A DNA stretch of 45,683 bases from Verrucomicrobiota bacterium (GTDB taxonomy: Bacteria; Verrucomicrobiota; Lentisphaeria; Oligosphaerales; Oligosphaeraceae): positions 1 to 45,683 of the forward strand of contig JAGVUR010000066.1 of assembly GCA_019136135.1 (NCBI GenBank). Reading direction: 5' to 3'. This document shows, piece after piece, positions 7,866 through 16,516 of this stretch. The notes under the pieces were generated by a model, which did no database searches, was not told where the DNA came from, and saw only the letters and a program-made list of their open reading frames with translations. Position 1 is the stretch's first letter, and each line of letters opens with the position of its first letter. A program made the translations under genes and the position numbers.

Positions 7866-10800
7866 ATGAAAAAGCTTCTTTTCCTTACCCTCGCTTGCCA
7901 CGTCTCCGCATTTTGCGCACTTCCTTTGGCCACCTTGCCGCTGCAAAGCGCATCGGACTCACCAATGGTCAGCCTCGGTCAACTCTCCGGAATCGACCCG
8001 ATGCTGCTTCCAAAAGCCAAGACAGAAGCATGGCTCGGCAGAACTGACCAGCACCTGATCGTCAAGGTCGTATGCCAAGAGCCGCTGATGAACAAACTTC
8101 AGGCAAAGCTCATCGGACACGACGCCTTGGTCTGGACCGAGGACTGCGTCGAGATCTTCATCCAGCCGGATTCCTGGAAAACCTACGCCCACTTCAGCTT
8201 CAATCCACTCGGAACGCAATACGATGAACTTGAGAAGGACTCGCGATGGAACCTGAAATGCGAGGTCAATGCTACACGGGGCGAAGACAGCTGGACCATC
8301 GTCGTCAAAATCCCATTCCAAGGACTTGGAGGACAACCAAAGCCCAATGCGGCCTGGAAATTCAATATCTGCAGATTAAGGAAGCCTTCGCCAGAACTCT
8401 CTTGCTGGTCGCCAACACAGACAGGCTTCCACGAACCGGAAAAATTCGGCTCGATCATCTTCGCCAACCACCCATTCCCAACGGAAATCAATTGGGACTT
8501 CCCCGCAAAGCAAACAGGCATCGCCAACTTGAAATGGAATGACAACGCCAATCAACTTGAACTCCTGCTTAACGGAAAGCCCTACAAAAACAACACAACC
8601 TTCCCTGTCGATCCAATCGCGGCAACCCAAAACGTGCTGGAAGCAAAATCAGGCAACACAACCATCCTCAGGGCAATCAGGACAACCGAAGCAAGCCCGC
8701 TGGCGACTGTTATCGCCGAAATCAATGAACTGCTCAAAGATGCCATGCATGATGACGCTCGGGAAACTATCGACGAATGCAGGCAATTCATCAAAGTCCT
8801 GGATATGATCCCAAATGAAAACCACGACGCGCTCAAAAACAATGCAAACCAATTGCTGGCCAAAGCCAGGCAACTTAAAATTCATGCCGAATTCGCACAA
8901 AATAACTCAAAAGACAAAATCACGTACGGAATCGAATCATCGCTCCAAAAGTTACTCCTTCATAAACCATTCACGGGAAAAGTCGGAGGAACGATCAAGC
9001 TCGATGCGGGAAGAAACGAAATGGACGCCGCACAAGTCGCCCTGTTCGCAAAAGATTCAATCCTGCTCGCAACCGAAGCAAAACTCGTCGGAAAACTAAC
9101 CTCAGGGAACGATGTCCTCGATCCAAGCGTGCTCAGAATCAGACGAGTCGGACACGTGATGACCACCAAGCCGACCTACAAGGTCGAACACGTCGGACTA
9201 TGGCCGGACGCCTTGATCGAAGCAACTCCCTTCGACATCATGCCCAACTCCTTCGAAACACTCTGGATTGACGTACGAGTCCCAACGGGCGCAAAACCAG
9301 GAATCTACAAGGGAACGATCCAAGTCGCCGCAATGAATTCCGACGTCACCAACATCCCGCTTGAAATCAGGGTCCGGAACTTCACGATCCCGCAAAAATC
9401 AAGCATCATAACGGCATTTGGAATGAACCCAAGATGGCGGATACCGCAAAACCGCGCCGACTACCTCAAAAACCTCCTCGAGCACAGGATCACACCATAT
9501 ACCTGCGTCAATCCTCCGACCCTCGTCTCGCCGGCGCTGATGGACTGGAAAGACGTTTCACAGCTGACGATCAAGGTCAAATCACCAACCCAGGCGACCC
9601 TTGACCTCAGCTTCGCTTTCACCCAAAAAGGCAACCTCGCCACACAAGCCTTGCAAGTCAAGCCAAATCAACTCAATACATTCGTCATCAACAAGCAACA
9701 GCTTCCAAATGAACCTTTCGAAAGCATGAAAATCACAGTCACCAACACAAGCAAGGCGACCGTGACAACCATACTGCACAGACAAGGAAAACAACCAATC
9801 GAAATCTTCAATGAAGATACCAGATACGCAACAATGTCAGGAAAATGGCTCTCCGCTTGGCCGACATGGACGCTCGAAGCATGGGAAATGCCGGACATAC
9901 AGCCGAAATTCGACTGGGAGGAATTCGACAGGGAATTCCAAAAGGCGCTCGACCTCGGAATCACATCGCATATTGCTCAACTCAAGTCCCCCTTGGGACT
10001 TTGGTCAAGCGAATTCCAAAAACACCTGGAGCCAAAAGGATGGCTCCAGTATTTCTATACCTACCTCTATGACGAACCGGAACCCTCTGCATTCGGAATC
10101 GTCAACGAAAAACTCTCCGCGGTCAAGCGGGCAAGACCAGGCAAACTCAAGAACATGATGACCGCGAGAAGCTTCCCGCCCGAACTCCCCTTCGTGGATA
10201 TCTGGTGCCCTGAACTCTACTCATACAAGCCCGAACTATCAGGCCTCGAGCAACAAAAGAACCGAGAAGTCTGGTGGTACGTCGCATTCAGCACAAGACA
10301 CCCATACCCGAATATCTGGATAGACTACCCTGCCCTCGATTGCAGAGTCTGGCCCTGGATGTCATGGAAACACGATATCGACGGCATGCTCTATTGGAGC
10401 GTGACTCACTGGAGCGTCGATCCATGGAGATCATCGGCGACATTCCCCGGCGCAAACGGAGACGGGTCGGTAATCTATCCTGGAAACGACGGAAAACCCG
10501 TCGATTCAATACGCTGGGAATGCCTGCGGGACGGAATGGAGGACTATGAACTCTTCTGCATGCTCGAAGCAGCAATCCCGGAACTCAAGGCTAAAAATTC
10601 AAAACTCCTCAAACAAATCGAAAAGCTGCTCGAGGTCGATCCCAATGTCCTCGTCAGCTTCAAAGACTACAATCCCGACTTCAACGCACTCCTCAAGGCC
10701 AGAAACGATCTCTCGGATTGCCTCGAGCAAGTCGTCAACGAACTCGGACACGAACCAGTCATCAAAAATCGACCGCGCAGGCGCCAAGGAGTTAGCCCCG

Positions 10801-11546
10801 AAGAAGTCGACAAGGCACTCAAAGAAATGATTTTGCCCAAAGATGCCTCCAATGCGCCTGTCGCTGCATTCGCGACTCCAAATCCCAAACCCGAACCGGG
10901 ACTCAGGATCCATTATACGTTCGACGACGACCTCCCCTTCTTCTTCGACCACGCCGGGAACAACCTCACGGCATTCAACGCCAATGCCACGATCGTCCCG
11001 GGAAAGTCAGGCAACGGAATCCAAACAGGACATGGCAAGTACGTCATACTCCCTCAAGGAAACGACATCCTGGGGTCCAAGCCAACTGAGGGGACCATTG
11101 AATTCTGGGTCAAGCCACATGCCTTCCCAGAGCGAAACAAGAACAACACTCCTGCCTACGCATGTCTTTTCTACTTGATGGAAACAGACGGAAACGGACT
11201 CCCCGACGGCTTTGACGAAATCGCAATCTACTACATAAACGAAGCAATGTCGGTTCGATGCGGAGGAAACAAAGTCTGGGTCGGATCAACCCAAAACCCG
11301 CTCAAGCTCAATCAATGGCACCATATTGCGCTGGCATGGAAGCCAAACTCAAGAATCCTATACGTCGATGGCAAACCCGTCATCGCCAGAAACGACGACT
11401 ACGATCCACCCAAGCTCGACGCATTCAAGGGAACGCTCGGCGTCCATTCGCCATCGCGAAGATTCCCATTCCATGGCACCTTCGACAACCTCAAGATCTG
11501 GAACCGTGCCCGTACCCAAGAAGAAATCGAACAAGCCGCCAAATAG
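7866..11546 (+). CDS. Secreted GH123/DUF4091-type glycoside hydrolase with CBM9-like and LamG-like domains
   Basis: The 1226-aa protein starts with a signal peptide (MKKLLFLTLACHVSAFCA). Residues about 25-200 resemble a CBM9/DOMON-type carbohydrate-binding domain (WTEDCVEIFI, then WTIVVKIPF). About 500-935 is a DUF4091/GH123-like barrel. LYDEPEP contains adjacent Asp736-Glu737, matching the Asp-Glu pair used in substrate-assisted catalysis by GH123 beta-N-acetylgalactosaminidases, and GDGSVIYPG followed by SIRWECLRDGMEDYE is the DUF4091 hallmark. About 1010-1226 is a LamG/concanavalin-like fold (IHYTFDDDLPFFF, GTIEFWVKP, WNRARTQEEIE). It probably acts outside the cytoplasm on host or plant glycans; the exact sugar is inferred from the family only. 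A weak GGGA lies 7 bases before the chosen ATG. Confidence 0.8.
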   Translation: MKKLLFLTLACHVSAFCALPLATLPLQSASDSPMVSLGQLSGIDPMLLPKAKTEAWLGRTDQHLIVKVVCQEPLMNKLQAKLIGHDALVWTEDCVEIFIQPDSWKTYAHFSFNPLGTQYDELEKDSRWNLKCEVNATRGEDSWTIVVKIPFQGLGGQPKPNAAWKFNICRLRKPSPELSCWSPTQTGFHEPEKFGSIIFANHPFPTEINWDFPAKQTGIANLKWNDNANQLELLLNGKPYKNNTTFPVDPIAATQNVLEAKSGNTTILRAIRTTEASPLATVIAEINELLKDAMHDDARETIDECRQFIKVLDMIPNENHDALKNNANQLLAKARQLKIHAEFAQNNSKDKITYGIESSLQKLLLHKPFTGKVGGTIKLDAGRNEMDAAQVALFAKDSILLATEAKLVGKLTSGNDVLDPSVLRIRRVGHVMTTKPTYKVEHVGLWPDALIEATPFDIMPNSFETLWIDVRVPTGAKPGIYKGTIQVAAMNSDVTNIPLEIRVRNFTIPQKSSIITAFGMNPRWRIPQNRADYLKNLLEHRITPYTCVNPPTLVSPALMDWKDVSQLTIKVKSPTQATLDLSFAFTQKGNLATQALQVKPNQLNTFVINKQQLPNEPFESMKITVTNTSKATVTTILHRQGKQPIEIFNEDTRYATMSGKWLSAWPTWTLEAWEMPDIQPKFDWEEFDREFQKALDLGITSHIAQLKSPLGLWSSEFQKHLEPKGWLQYFYTYLYDEPEPSAFGIVNEKLSAVKRARPGKLKNMMTARSFPPELPFVDIWCPELYSYKPELSGLEQQKNREVWWYVAFSTRHPYPNIWIDYPALDCRVWPWMSWKHDIDGMLYWSVTHWSVDPWRSSATFPGANGDGSVIYPGNDGKPVDSIRWECLRDGMEDYELFCMLEAAIPELKAKNSKLLKQIEKLLEVDPNVLVSFKDYNPDFNALLKARNDLSDCLEQVVNELGHEPVIKNRPRRRQGVSPEEVDKALKEMILPKDASNAPVAAFATPNPKPEPGLRIHYTFDDDLPFFFDHAGNNLTAFNANATIVPGKSGNGIQTGHGKYVILPQGNDILGSKPTEGTIEFWVKPHAFPERNKNNTPAYACLFYLMETDGNGLPDGFDEIAIYYINEAMSVRCGGNKVWVGSTQNPLKLNQWHHIALAWKPNSRILYVDGKPVIARNDDYDPPKLDAFKGTLGVHSPSRRFPFHGTFDNLKIWNRARTQEEIEQAAK

Positions 11547-12012
11547 ACCATTATCCAGAGCGGCATCGCAAGCACGGGCACCCCGGGTGCTCGTACATGT
11601 TTTCCCCACTCCCAGAGAGGTTGGCCAAGCATCCCCCAGGTCACCATCTCCGTGCGCAAACGATGTCAGCGGCTTCGATATCAAAAAAAATCATTGGTGT
11701 TTATTCGTGTCCATTCGTGGTTCCCCTAAAAACGCCATGGGAAAATGATTTCTTGTGATTTTGGGAAAAAGTGCATTGCAAATGCCAGAAACCGCATATA
11801 AAATACAGTCAAGCGACCGAATTTAGGAGTTGTTCAAAAATTAAGGCAACAGTTCCGGAATTGTTTTGAGCTGTTTTTCCCCTGCCTTGAAAGGAGCTTA
11901 TGCGCATACGCGACCAGCAAGACGGGGGAAAGGCGGCCAAAAGAAACCGGAAATGCGGCAAGGAGAGCCTTGTGGCAATTGTGATATTGTCAATTTGCAA
12001 TAGGGGGACATT
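11547..12012. other. Intergenic region with one dispersed repeat and a possible short ORF
   Basis: Downstream of the GH123 gene this stretch holds the short inverted repeat GCACCCCGGGTGC near 11588, repeat A (11691-11740), an AT-rich portion and a marginal 39-codon ORF (11900-12019). No intact gene is seen. Confidence 0.6.
11691..11740 (+). repeat. Dispersed repeat A, copy 1
   Basis: The first 32 bases (11691-11722, beginning TCATTGGTGTTTATTCGTGT) are identical to 13860-13891, and a CCTAAAAA block follows in both. The two copies lie in direct orientation on either side of the orphan gene at 12013. Translations of this repeat create spurious ORFs here and near 13800. Confidence 0.85.
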
Positions 12013-12019
12013 ATGTTAA
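11900..12019 (+). CDS. Possible small ORF, unknown
   Basis: An ATG at 11900 opens 39 codons beginning MRIRDQQDGGKAAKRNRK, with a basic first half and the hydrophobic stretch ESLVAIVILSIC. The stop overlaps the start of the next gene by 7 bases. AAAGGAG lies upstream but only 3 bases from the ATG, closer than usual. The basic-then-hydrophobic pattern could be a leader or membrane peptide, or the remnant of a signal or prepilin start. I do not recognise it, and it may be non-coding. Confidence 0.2.
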   Translation: MRIRDQQDGGKAAKRNRKCGKESLVAIVILSICNRGTLC

Positions 12020-13125
12020 AATGCATAACAAATCTAAAACTAATAATAATCAACTTAATTTTCTTCTCTGTATGTTCTCATGCCATGCCTGCCATGGAAA
12101 AGGTAGTCATTGACAATGGCTATATGCATTATTCCAAAGGAAGCACCAAGCCCAAGGAGGCGGTTTCTCTGTACGTGCTTGACATGCCGTCAGGCAAATT
12201 CATCAAGCGCTATCTTCCGGGATGCATTTGCAAAATATACCGAAGAAGTGTAAATCCAGTATATTATCCATTGGTCTGGACAGTAAGCCAGTCTGTTTCT
12301 TCATGGATATTTCCAAATGTTCAACTCGATGCCATGGGGCGGACTATATTTTATTTATATTGGGAATACACTGAAGATTCTTTTTATTCCATTCCCAAGA
12401 CAAATTTTGACGAGCAAAAAGAATGGGGCGCAACCGTCAGTGAACTTCCACAAGATGATAGGCACGAATATCTCTATTTCATGAGTTCCATGGAATCCGC
12501 TGTAAACTGGCTAAGTCAGGATAAGCTCCATCTCTGGTATGCGTTGTCAGGCGAGGAACTGTTGCTCCATGTCCCGCTGTTTTCAGAAAATGGGACATCA
12601 AAAAGCTGGCTGGTCGCGGAGAATCCTCCTTTTTTCGGCTGGGCACGGTGTGTTCCTGGCAATGTGCCACATGAACAGAAGAGCATTCCTTTCTTCTCAG
12701 TCCATCCAAACGACGGCATAGCGCCGCTGTTTGGCGTCAAGTCAAAAGGAAAGGAGATTTATCTAGACGGCGAAAAGCGAGAGGCTGACAATACTTTAGA
12801 CTGGATAGTCCAATTTATACGGCAGGACGGGACATGCTCCTGGCGAGGCCTGAATGCCGACAATTCATGGAAGGACGTTGACTTGGAAAACGGCAAGCCG
12901 CCAAAGACTGTCATCGTCAACAATGACTCAAGCTATATCTATATCTCAAGTGACTTAACCATAGATCCTAATGATATTCCTAAATCTTTATCATCTATTG
13001 CACAAGGATTACGTGAACAGCAGTTGCTCAAAGACTATCCTCCACGTGAACCATCTGAGCGGATGAAAAAGAAATTGCAGGAGGCGGCGGAGAGGACAAA
13101 GATACAAGCCCATATTCAGGAGTAG
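12013..13125 (+). CDS. Secreted hypothetical protein, probably C-terminally truncated
   Basis: The 370-aa protein begins with a signal peptide (about MLKCITNLKLIIINLIFFSV, cut near SHA-MPA). AGGGGG lies 5 bases upstream of the ATG, supporting this start. The body contains many aromatic residues and a charged helical tail (ERMKKKLQEAAERTKIQ). No family is recognised. Base composition is clearly more AT-rich than the neighbours and the gene is flanked by direct copies of repeat A, which suggests foreign origin. After the TAG at 13123 the same frame continues for 14 codons (RKKAEEEQKTRIPE), and a shifted frame then encodes a protein-like tail ending at 13283. The stop therefore looks like a decay mutation near the original C-terminus. 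Confidence 0.6.
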   Translation: MLKCITNLKLIIINLIFFSVCSHAMPAMEKVVIDNGYMHYSKGSTKPKEAVSLYVLDMPSGKFIKRYLPGCICKIYRRSVNPVYYPLVWTVSQSVSSWIFPNVQLDAMGRTIFYLYWEYTEDSFYSIPKTNFDEQKEWGATVSELPQDDRHEYLYFMSSMESAVNWLSQDKLHLWYALSGEELLLHVPLFSENGTSKSWLVAENPPFFGWARCVPGNVPHEQKSIPFFSVHPNDGIAPLFGVKSKGKEIYLDGEKREADNTLDWIVQFIRQDGTCSWRGLNADNSWKDVDLENGKPPKTVIVNNDSSYIYISSDLTIDPNDIPKSLSSIAQGLREQQLLKDYPPREPSERMKKKLQEAAERTKIQAHIQE

Positions 13126-13283
13126 CGGAAAAAGGCTGAAGAAGAGCAAAAGACGCGCATCCCAGAGTGAGCTATGCCTGTCGTTAAACAGCCGCGCCTG
13201 GCATTTCCAAACTTCTGACGGCGGAGGAAGTTTGGAACATTCTGGACGGCAGGGGCGAATTTGGCTTCGCTGAGGAGAAATGA
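13126..13283 (+). pseudogene. Decayed 3' tail of the preceding gene
   Basis: Directly after the TAG of the orphan gene, 14 further in-frame codons read RKKAEEEQKTRIPE and extend its charged helix. In another frame, codons ending at the TGA 13281-13283 read LLTAEEVWNILDGRGEFG followed by FAEEK, which looks like a genuine protein C-terminus. At least one nonsense and one frameshift mutation would be needed to join it to the upstream gene. The assignment is inferred from local composition and adjacency. Confidence 0.4.
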
Positions 13284-13301
13284 AGGTAGCAATGCCATAA
13301 T

Positions 13302-13323
13302 CCTAAAAAAAGCAGTTGACGCC
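13302..13323 (-). repeat. Dispersed repeat B, copy 2 (inverted)
   Basis: CCTAAAAAAAGCAGTTGAC is the exact reverse complement of 3631-3649. It lies at the 3' end of the decayed gene tail. Confidence 0.8.
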
Positions 13324-13331
13324 TTATGATT

Positions 13332-13421
13332 GTAGTGCCTTTACAAGGCACTGTACTTGGGTGGGTTCGCCATCCCCAGGCTAAAAGCCTGGGGTTAAGC
13401 AACGTTAAGCGCTTACAGCGC
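13332..13421 (-). repeat. Composite three-hairpin element, copy III
   Basis: Read on the minus strand it contains H1 GCGCT-gta-AGCGC (13421-13409), a linker with GCTTAA, H2 CCCCAGGC-tttta-GCCTGGGG (13394-13374), a spacer of about 21 bases and H3 AGTGCCT-tgtaa-AGGCACT (13352-13334). The order and linkers match copies at 13504-13600 and 39165-39258, while the stems differ by paired changes. It forms an inverted pair with copy I. Confidence 0.8.
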
Positions 13422-13442
13422 AATGCATTATGAAAACCCTTC

Positions 13443-13500
13443 GGATTCGTTCGAACTATCGTCCGTGTCCCGCCCGCGTGGATTGCGGACGGGCAGTCCA
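13443..13500 (+). repeat. Dispersed repeat F, copy 1
   Basis: The blocks CGAACTAT, GTGTCCCG, CCG-GTGG and CGGGCAGTCC match in order the reverse complement of 38982-39048. Each copy is adjacent to composite hairpin elements. Confidence 0.55.
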
Positions 13501-13503
13501 CGC

Positions 13504-13600
13504 CAAAGACTTTGCGCCGTAGGCGCCCGACCATGCTTACCCCCGGGCTTCAGCCCGGGGACAGGATGCCCCCATGTCGGGCGCCTTGTAAAGGCGCTAC
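13504..13600 (+). repeat. Composite three-hairpin element, copy I
   Basis: H1 is GCGCC-gta-GGCGC (13514-13526). The linker CGACCATGCTTA follows. H2 is CCCCGGGCT-tc-AGCCCGGGG (13541-13560). After a 20-base spacer comes H3, GCGCCTT-gta-AAGGCGC (13581-13597), then TAC. All stems are perfect, and they differ from the other copies by compensatory substitutions. Confidence 0.85.
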
Positions 13601-13620
13601 GAAAGACTGTCGCACTTCAA

Positions 13621-13637
13621 TTCACCAGCATGGTGAA
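13621..13637. repeat. Isolated hairpin with GCA loop
   Basis: TTCACCA-gca-TGGTGAA is a perfect 7-bp stem with a 3-base loop, just after composite element I. Its geometry resembles the H1/H3 hairpins and the TCAGCTT-gac-AAGCTGA hairpin at 39051-39067. Confidence 0.6.
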
Positions 13638-13749
13638 CTGAATAAACTTTCCAACCCTTTGACAACCAATCAACTAGAAATAAAAGGCGCATCGACACAT
13701 TTTGGGGGTTAGGTGGCTCAGTTTATGCGAGCCGTGACACACCGCAAGC

Positions 13750-13797
13750 AACTTCATTTTGGGTTGCGGGCACCAGCCCGCAAGGGGCGCGACATAG
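13750..13797 (+). repeat. Dispersed repeat D, copy 2
   Basis: It matches 3298-3339 and contains the clean hairpin TGCGGGC-acca-GCCCGCA at 13765-13782. Confidence 0.7.
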
Positions 13798-13859
13798 TTG
13801 CGTTCAATGCCGGATGAACCTTTCATCGTAGCCTGCACCAGTTTCGCAGCGTTGCCAAA

Positions 13860-13909
13860 TCATTGGTGTTTATTCGTGTCCATTCGTGGTTTTCCTAAAA
13901 ATTCCATGA
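13860..13909 (+). repeat. Dispersed repeat A, copy 2
   Basis: The first 32 bases are identical to 11691-11722, in the same orientation, about 2.2 kb apart, bracketing the orphan gene and hairpin elements. Confidence 0.85.
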
Positions 13910-13928
13910 ACATCATCTGGAATCATGC

Positions 13929-13947
13929 GTCAACTGCTTTTTTTAGG
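13929..13947 (+). repeat. Dispersed repeat B, copy 3
   Basis: GTCAACTGCTTTTTTTAGG is identical to 3631-3649. It lies about 20 bases after repeat A copy 2. Confidence 0.8.
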
Positions 13948-14341
13948 TTTATAGATATGTGGGACGTCTCTGAATTTAAAAGGCCTTTTCAAGCCTTGAT
14001 TGGTTGCTGTTTTGAGTATGAAGAGCTATATTATGAATTTGCCAAAACCCTGAGGGATAGACGCTGGCATCGATCTTGTCAGCTTCTATCGCTGTGTGCC
14101 AAAGCCAAGGACACGCCAAGGGGTGTGGGCGAGATAAAGAAGACCATGCGGGAAGCGTTATCCATGTCGCTCCCCGACTTCGAGGATGCCTAGGCATCAT
14201 GGATGGAGTCGAACATGGAATCGCGAATGCCCTGGCGGCAGGTCTGGCAGCAAGATCAATGCCGTCAGCATAGCCGTTTTCGCATTGCAATCCTGTTTCA
14301 ATGCGGAGCAACCTTATGCCCAAGATTTGATTTTTTGACCC

Positions 14342-14370
14342 CAAAAAACGCGTCGAACGCCGTTTTTTTG
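14342..14370. terminator. Hairpin with A/T arms upstream of fusA
   Basis: CAAAAAACG and CGTTTTTTTG can pair around a CG-rich loop, giving a terminator-like hairpin about 37 bases before the fusA ATG. It could end transcription entering from the repeat region in either direction. Pairing includes a mismatch or bulge in the inner stem. Confidence 0.35.
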
Positions 14371-14406
14371 CTATAAATCGTAGATTCAGACTTCAGGAAT
14401 GATATT

Positions 14407-16500
14407 ATGTCTCAACAGCATACATTGGAGAAAATCAGGAATATCGGGATCATGGCCCACATTGACGCCGGCAAGACGACTTGCACGGAGCGTGTCCTGT
14501 TCTACACGGGCCGCAGCCACAAGATGGGCGAAACCCATGACGGGAAGGCGACAATGGACTTCATGGTCCAGGAACAGGAACGAGGCATCACCATCTCGTC
14601 TGCGGCGACGACTTGCATCTGGCGTGACCACATGATCAACATCATCGACACTCCCGGGCACGTTGACTTCACGGTCGAGGTCGAGCGTTCCCTTCGCATT
14701 TTGGACGGCGCGATCGGCTTGTTCTGCGCTGTTGGCGGCGTTGAACCCCAATCCGAGACCGTATGGAACCAGGCGGAGAAGTACCATGTTCCCAGGATTG
14801 CCTTCGTGAACAAGATGGATCGCGTCGGGGCGGATTTCTTCGGCGTCGTTGACCAGATCCGCGGGATTTTGGGAGCCAATGCGGTTCCCCTTGCGATTCC
14901 TGTTGACCAGGGTCCCGACTTCAAGGGAATCATCGACTTGGTAAAAATGAGCTATGTCGTCTATATCGAGAGTCCCAAGGGAACATACCCCGAAGACCGG
15001 GAACTCACCCCCGAACTGGCGGAATACGCCGCGCCATGGAGAAAAAACCTGATCGAAAGCGTCGCCGAAGTTGACGAGCAACTCCTGGACAAGTATTGCG
15101 CGGACGAGCCAATCGAAGTTCAGGAGATCATCGATGCGGTACGCAAGGCGACACAGGCACAATCGATCTGCCCGGTACTCTGCGGTTCCGCCTTCCGCAA
15201 CAAGGGCATCCAGAGACTGCTTGATGCCGTCGTCGATTACCTCCCCTCCCCCAACGATGCGCCTCCAACGATCGGAATTACGCCAGACGGCAAGGAACAA
15301 GAGCGAAACAGCGACGACCCCAGGCTTACCGCTCTGGCATTCAAGGTCGTTGCGGACAAGAACATCGGCAAGCTCATCTACGTACGGGTCTATTCGGGTT
15401 CAATCGAATCCGGATCGTACATCTACAATTCAACCAAGGGCAAGCAACAGCGCGTGAGCCGCCTGTTCAGGATGCACGCCAATCGCCAGGAAATCGTCGA
15501 GAGACTGAATGCGGGCGAAATCGGCGCGGTCGTCGGCTTGAACGACACGGCCACCGGCGACTCCCTTTGTTCCGAGGAGGATCCAATCATCCTTGAGGCG
15601 ATCGACTTTCCCGAACCTGTGATTTCGGTCGCGGTTTCGCCAAGGAGCCGTGCCGACCGGGACAAGCTGATGGCTGCGCTGATCAAGCTGGCGGAAGAGG
15701 ATCCGACCTTTACGGTCCGCGTCGATCCCGAGACCAACGACACGGTCATTTCGGGCATGGGCGAATTGCACTTGGACATCATTGTCGATCGCATCAAGCG
15801 CGAGTTCAAGGTCGAAGTTGATTCAGGCGCCCCCGAAGTATCGTATCGCGAGACATGCACGAAGGTTGTCGAGCACGAGGAGCGTTTCAGGAAGCAGACT
15901 GGCGGCCATGGTCAGTACGCCCACATCATCTTCAAGCTGGAACCCCAGAAGCCTGGCGAGGGCTACGAATTCGTGGAGGAAGTCAAGGGGGGCAACATCC
16001 CCAAGGAATACATCCCCGCCATCGAGAAGGGATTGGAAGAAGCCTTGTCTGCCGGTCCAAAGGCGGGCTTCCCCGTCGTGGACCTGAAGGTCACGTTGCT
16101 CGACGGTTCCTACCACGACGTCGATTCCTCCGAAATGGCTTTCCGCACCTGCGCCTCAATGGGCTTCAAGGCCGCATTCCTCAATGCGGTGCCGCAGCTG
16201 CTCGAACCCGTGATGAGGCTCTCGATCACCACGCCCCCGGAATTCGCGGGTGCGATCACCGGCAACCTGAGTTCAAGGCGAGGACGTGTCTTGGGGCTGG
16301 ACACCGTGTCGGAGAAGGCGCAAGTGGTCAGGGCGCTCTGCCCGCTCGCAAACCTTTTCGGATACACCTCCGAACTGAGAAACATGACCCAGGGACGCGC
16401 CGCCTTCAACATGCAGTTCGAATTCTACGAACCCGTGCCGCAGAACATCGCCGAAGAAGTGATCGCCAAGCGCAAGAAGATGCACGAGGAAGGCAAGTAA
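14407..16500 (+). CDS. fusA: Elongation factor G
   Basis: This 697-aa translational GTPase drives ribosomal translocation in the cytoplasm. G-motifs are complete: G1 AHIDAGKTT (about 17-25), G2 Thr in [11 protein letters not shown]3 DTPGHVDF, G4 NKMD and G5 GSA. The EF-G order of domains follows, including the domain III EDPTF and GMGELHLD blocks, domain IV with GGHGQYAH and [16 protein letters not shown], and domain V ending FYEPVP. AGGA lies 9 bases before the ATG. Length is standard. It stands apart from any rpsL-rpsG operon, and many PVC bacteria carry more than one EF-G, so a specialised paralogue (for example for ribosome recycling) cannot be excluded from this window. The next gene (tcdA) follows after 16 bases. 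Confidence 0.93.
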   Translation: MSQQHTLEKIRNIGIMAHIDAGKTTCTERVLFYTGRSHKMGETHDGKATMDFMVQEQERGITISSAATTCIWRDHMINIIDTPGHVDFTVEVERSLRILDGAIGLFCAVGGVEPQSETVWNQAEKYHVPRIAFVNKMDRVGADFFGVVDQIRGILGANAVPLAIPVDQGPDFKGIIDLVKMSYVVYIESPKGTYPEDRELTPELAEYAAPWRKNLIESVAEVDEQLLDKYCADEPIEVQEIIDAVRKATQAQSICPVLCGSAFRNKGIQRLLDAVVDYLPSPNDAPPTIGITPDGKEQERNSDDPRLTALAFKVVADKNIGKLIYVRVYSGSIESGSYIYNSTKGKQQRVSRLFRMHANRQEIVERLNAGEIGAVVGLNDTATGDSLCSEEDPIILEAIDFPEPVISVAVSPRSRADRDKLMAALIKLAEEDPTFTVRVDPETNDTVISGMGELHLDIIVDRIKREFKVEVDSGAPEVSYRETCTKVVEHEERFRKQTGGHGQYAHIIFKLEPQKPGEGYEFVEEVKGGNIPKEYIPAIEKGLEEALSAGPKAGFPVVDLKVTLLDGSYHDVDSSEMAFRTCASMGFKAAFLNAVPQLLEPVMRLSITTPPEFAGAITGNLSSRRGRVLGLDTVSEKAQVVRALCPLANLFGYTSELRNMTQGRAAFNMQFEFYEPVPQNIAEEVIAKRKKMHEEGK

Positions 16501-16516
16501 GCGAGGTCGCCCAACG

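Larger units (their letters stand above)
13284..14406. other. Long repeat-dominated intergenic region
   Basis: About 1.1 kb with no supportable gene. It contains repeat B inverted (13302-13323), composite hairpin element III (minus), module F, composite hairpin element I (plus), an isolated hairpin, repeat D, repeat A copy 2, repeat B copy 3 and, near 14343, a hairpin before fusA. From about 13950 to 14340 I see no repeat and no recognisable gene. The ORFs at 13798-14193 (plus) and 13976-14344 (minus) are not convincing. Confidence 0.65.

Noticed and set aside
13332..13600. CRISPR-like array
   Set aside because: The repeats are palindromic, differ in stems, occur in both orientations and have no regular spacers; no cas genes are present.
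13798..14193. 131-aa plus-strand ORF
   Set aside because: Its first third translates repeats A and B, and the rest has no recognisable pattern or ribosome binding site.
13976..14344. 122-aa minus-strand ORF upstream of fusA
   Set aside because: No family resemblance, no ribosome binding site, and composition like the surrounding non-coding DNA.
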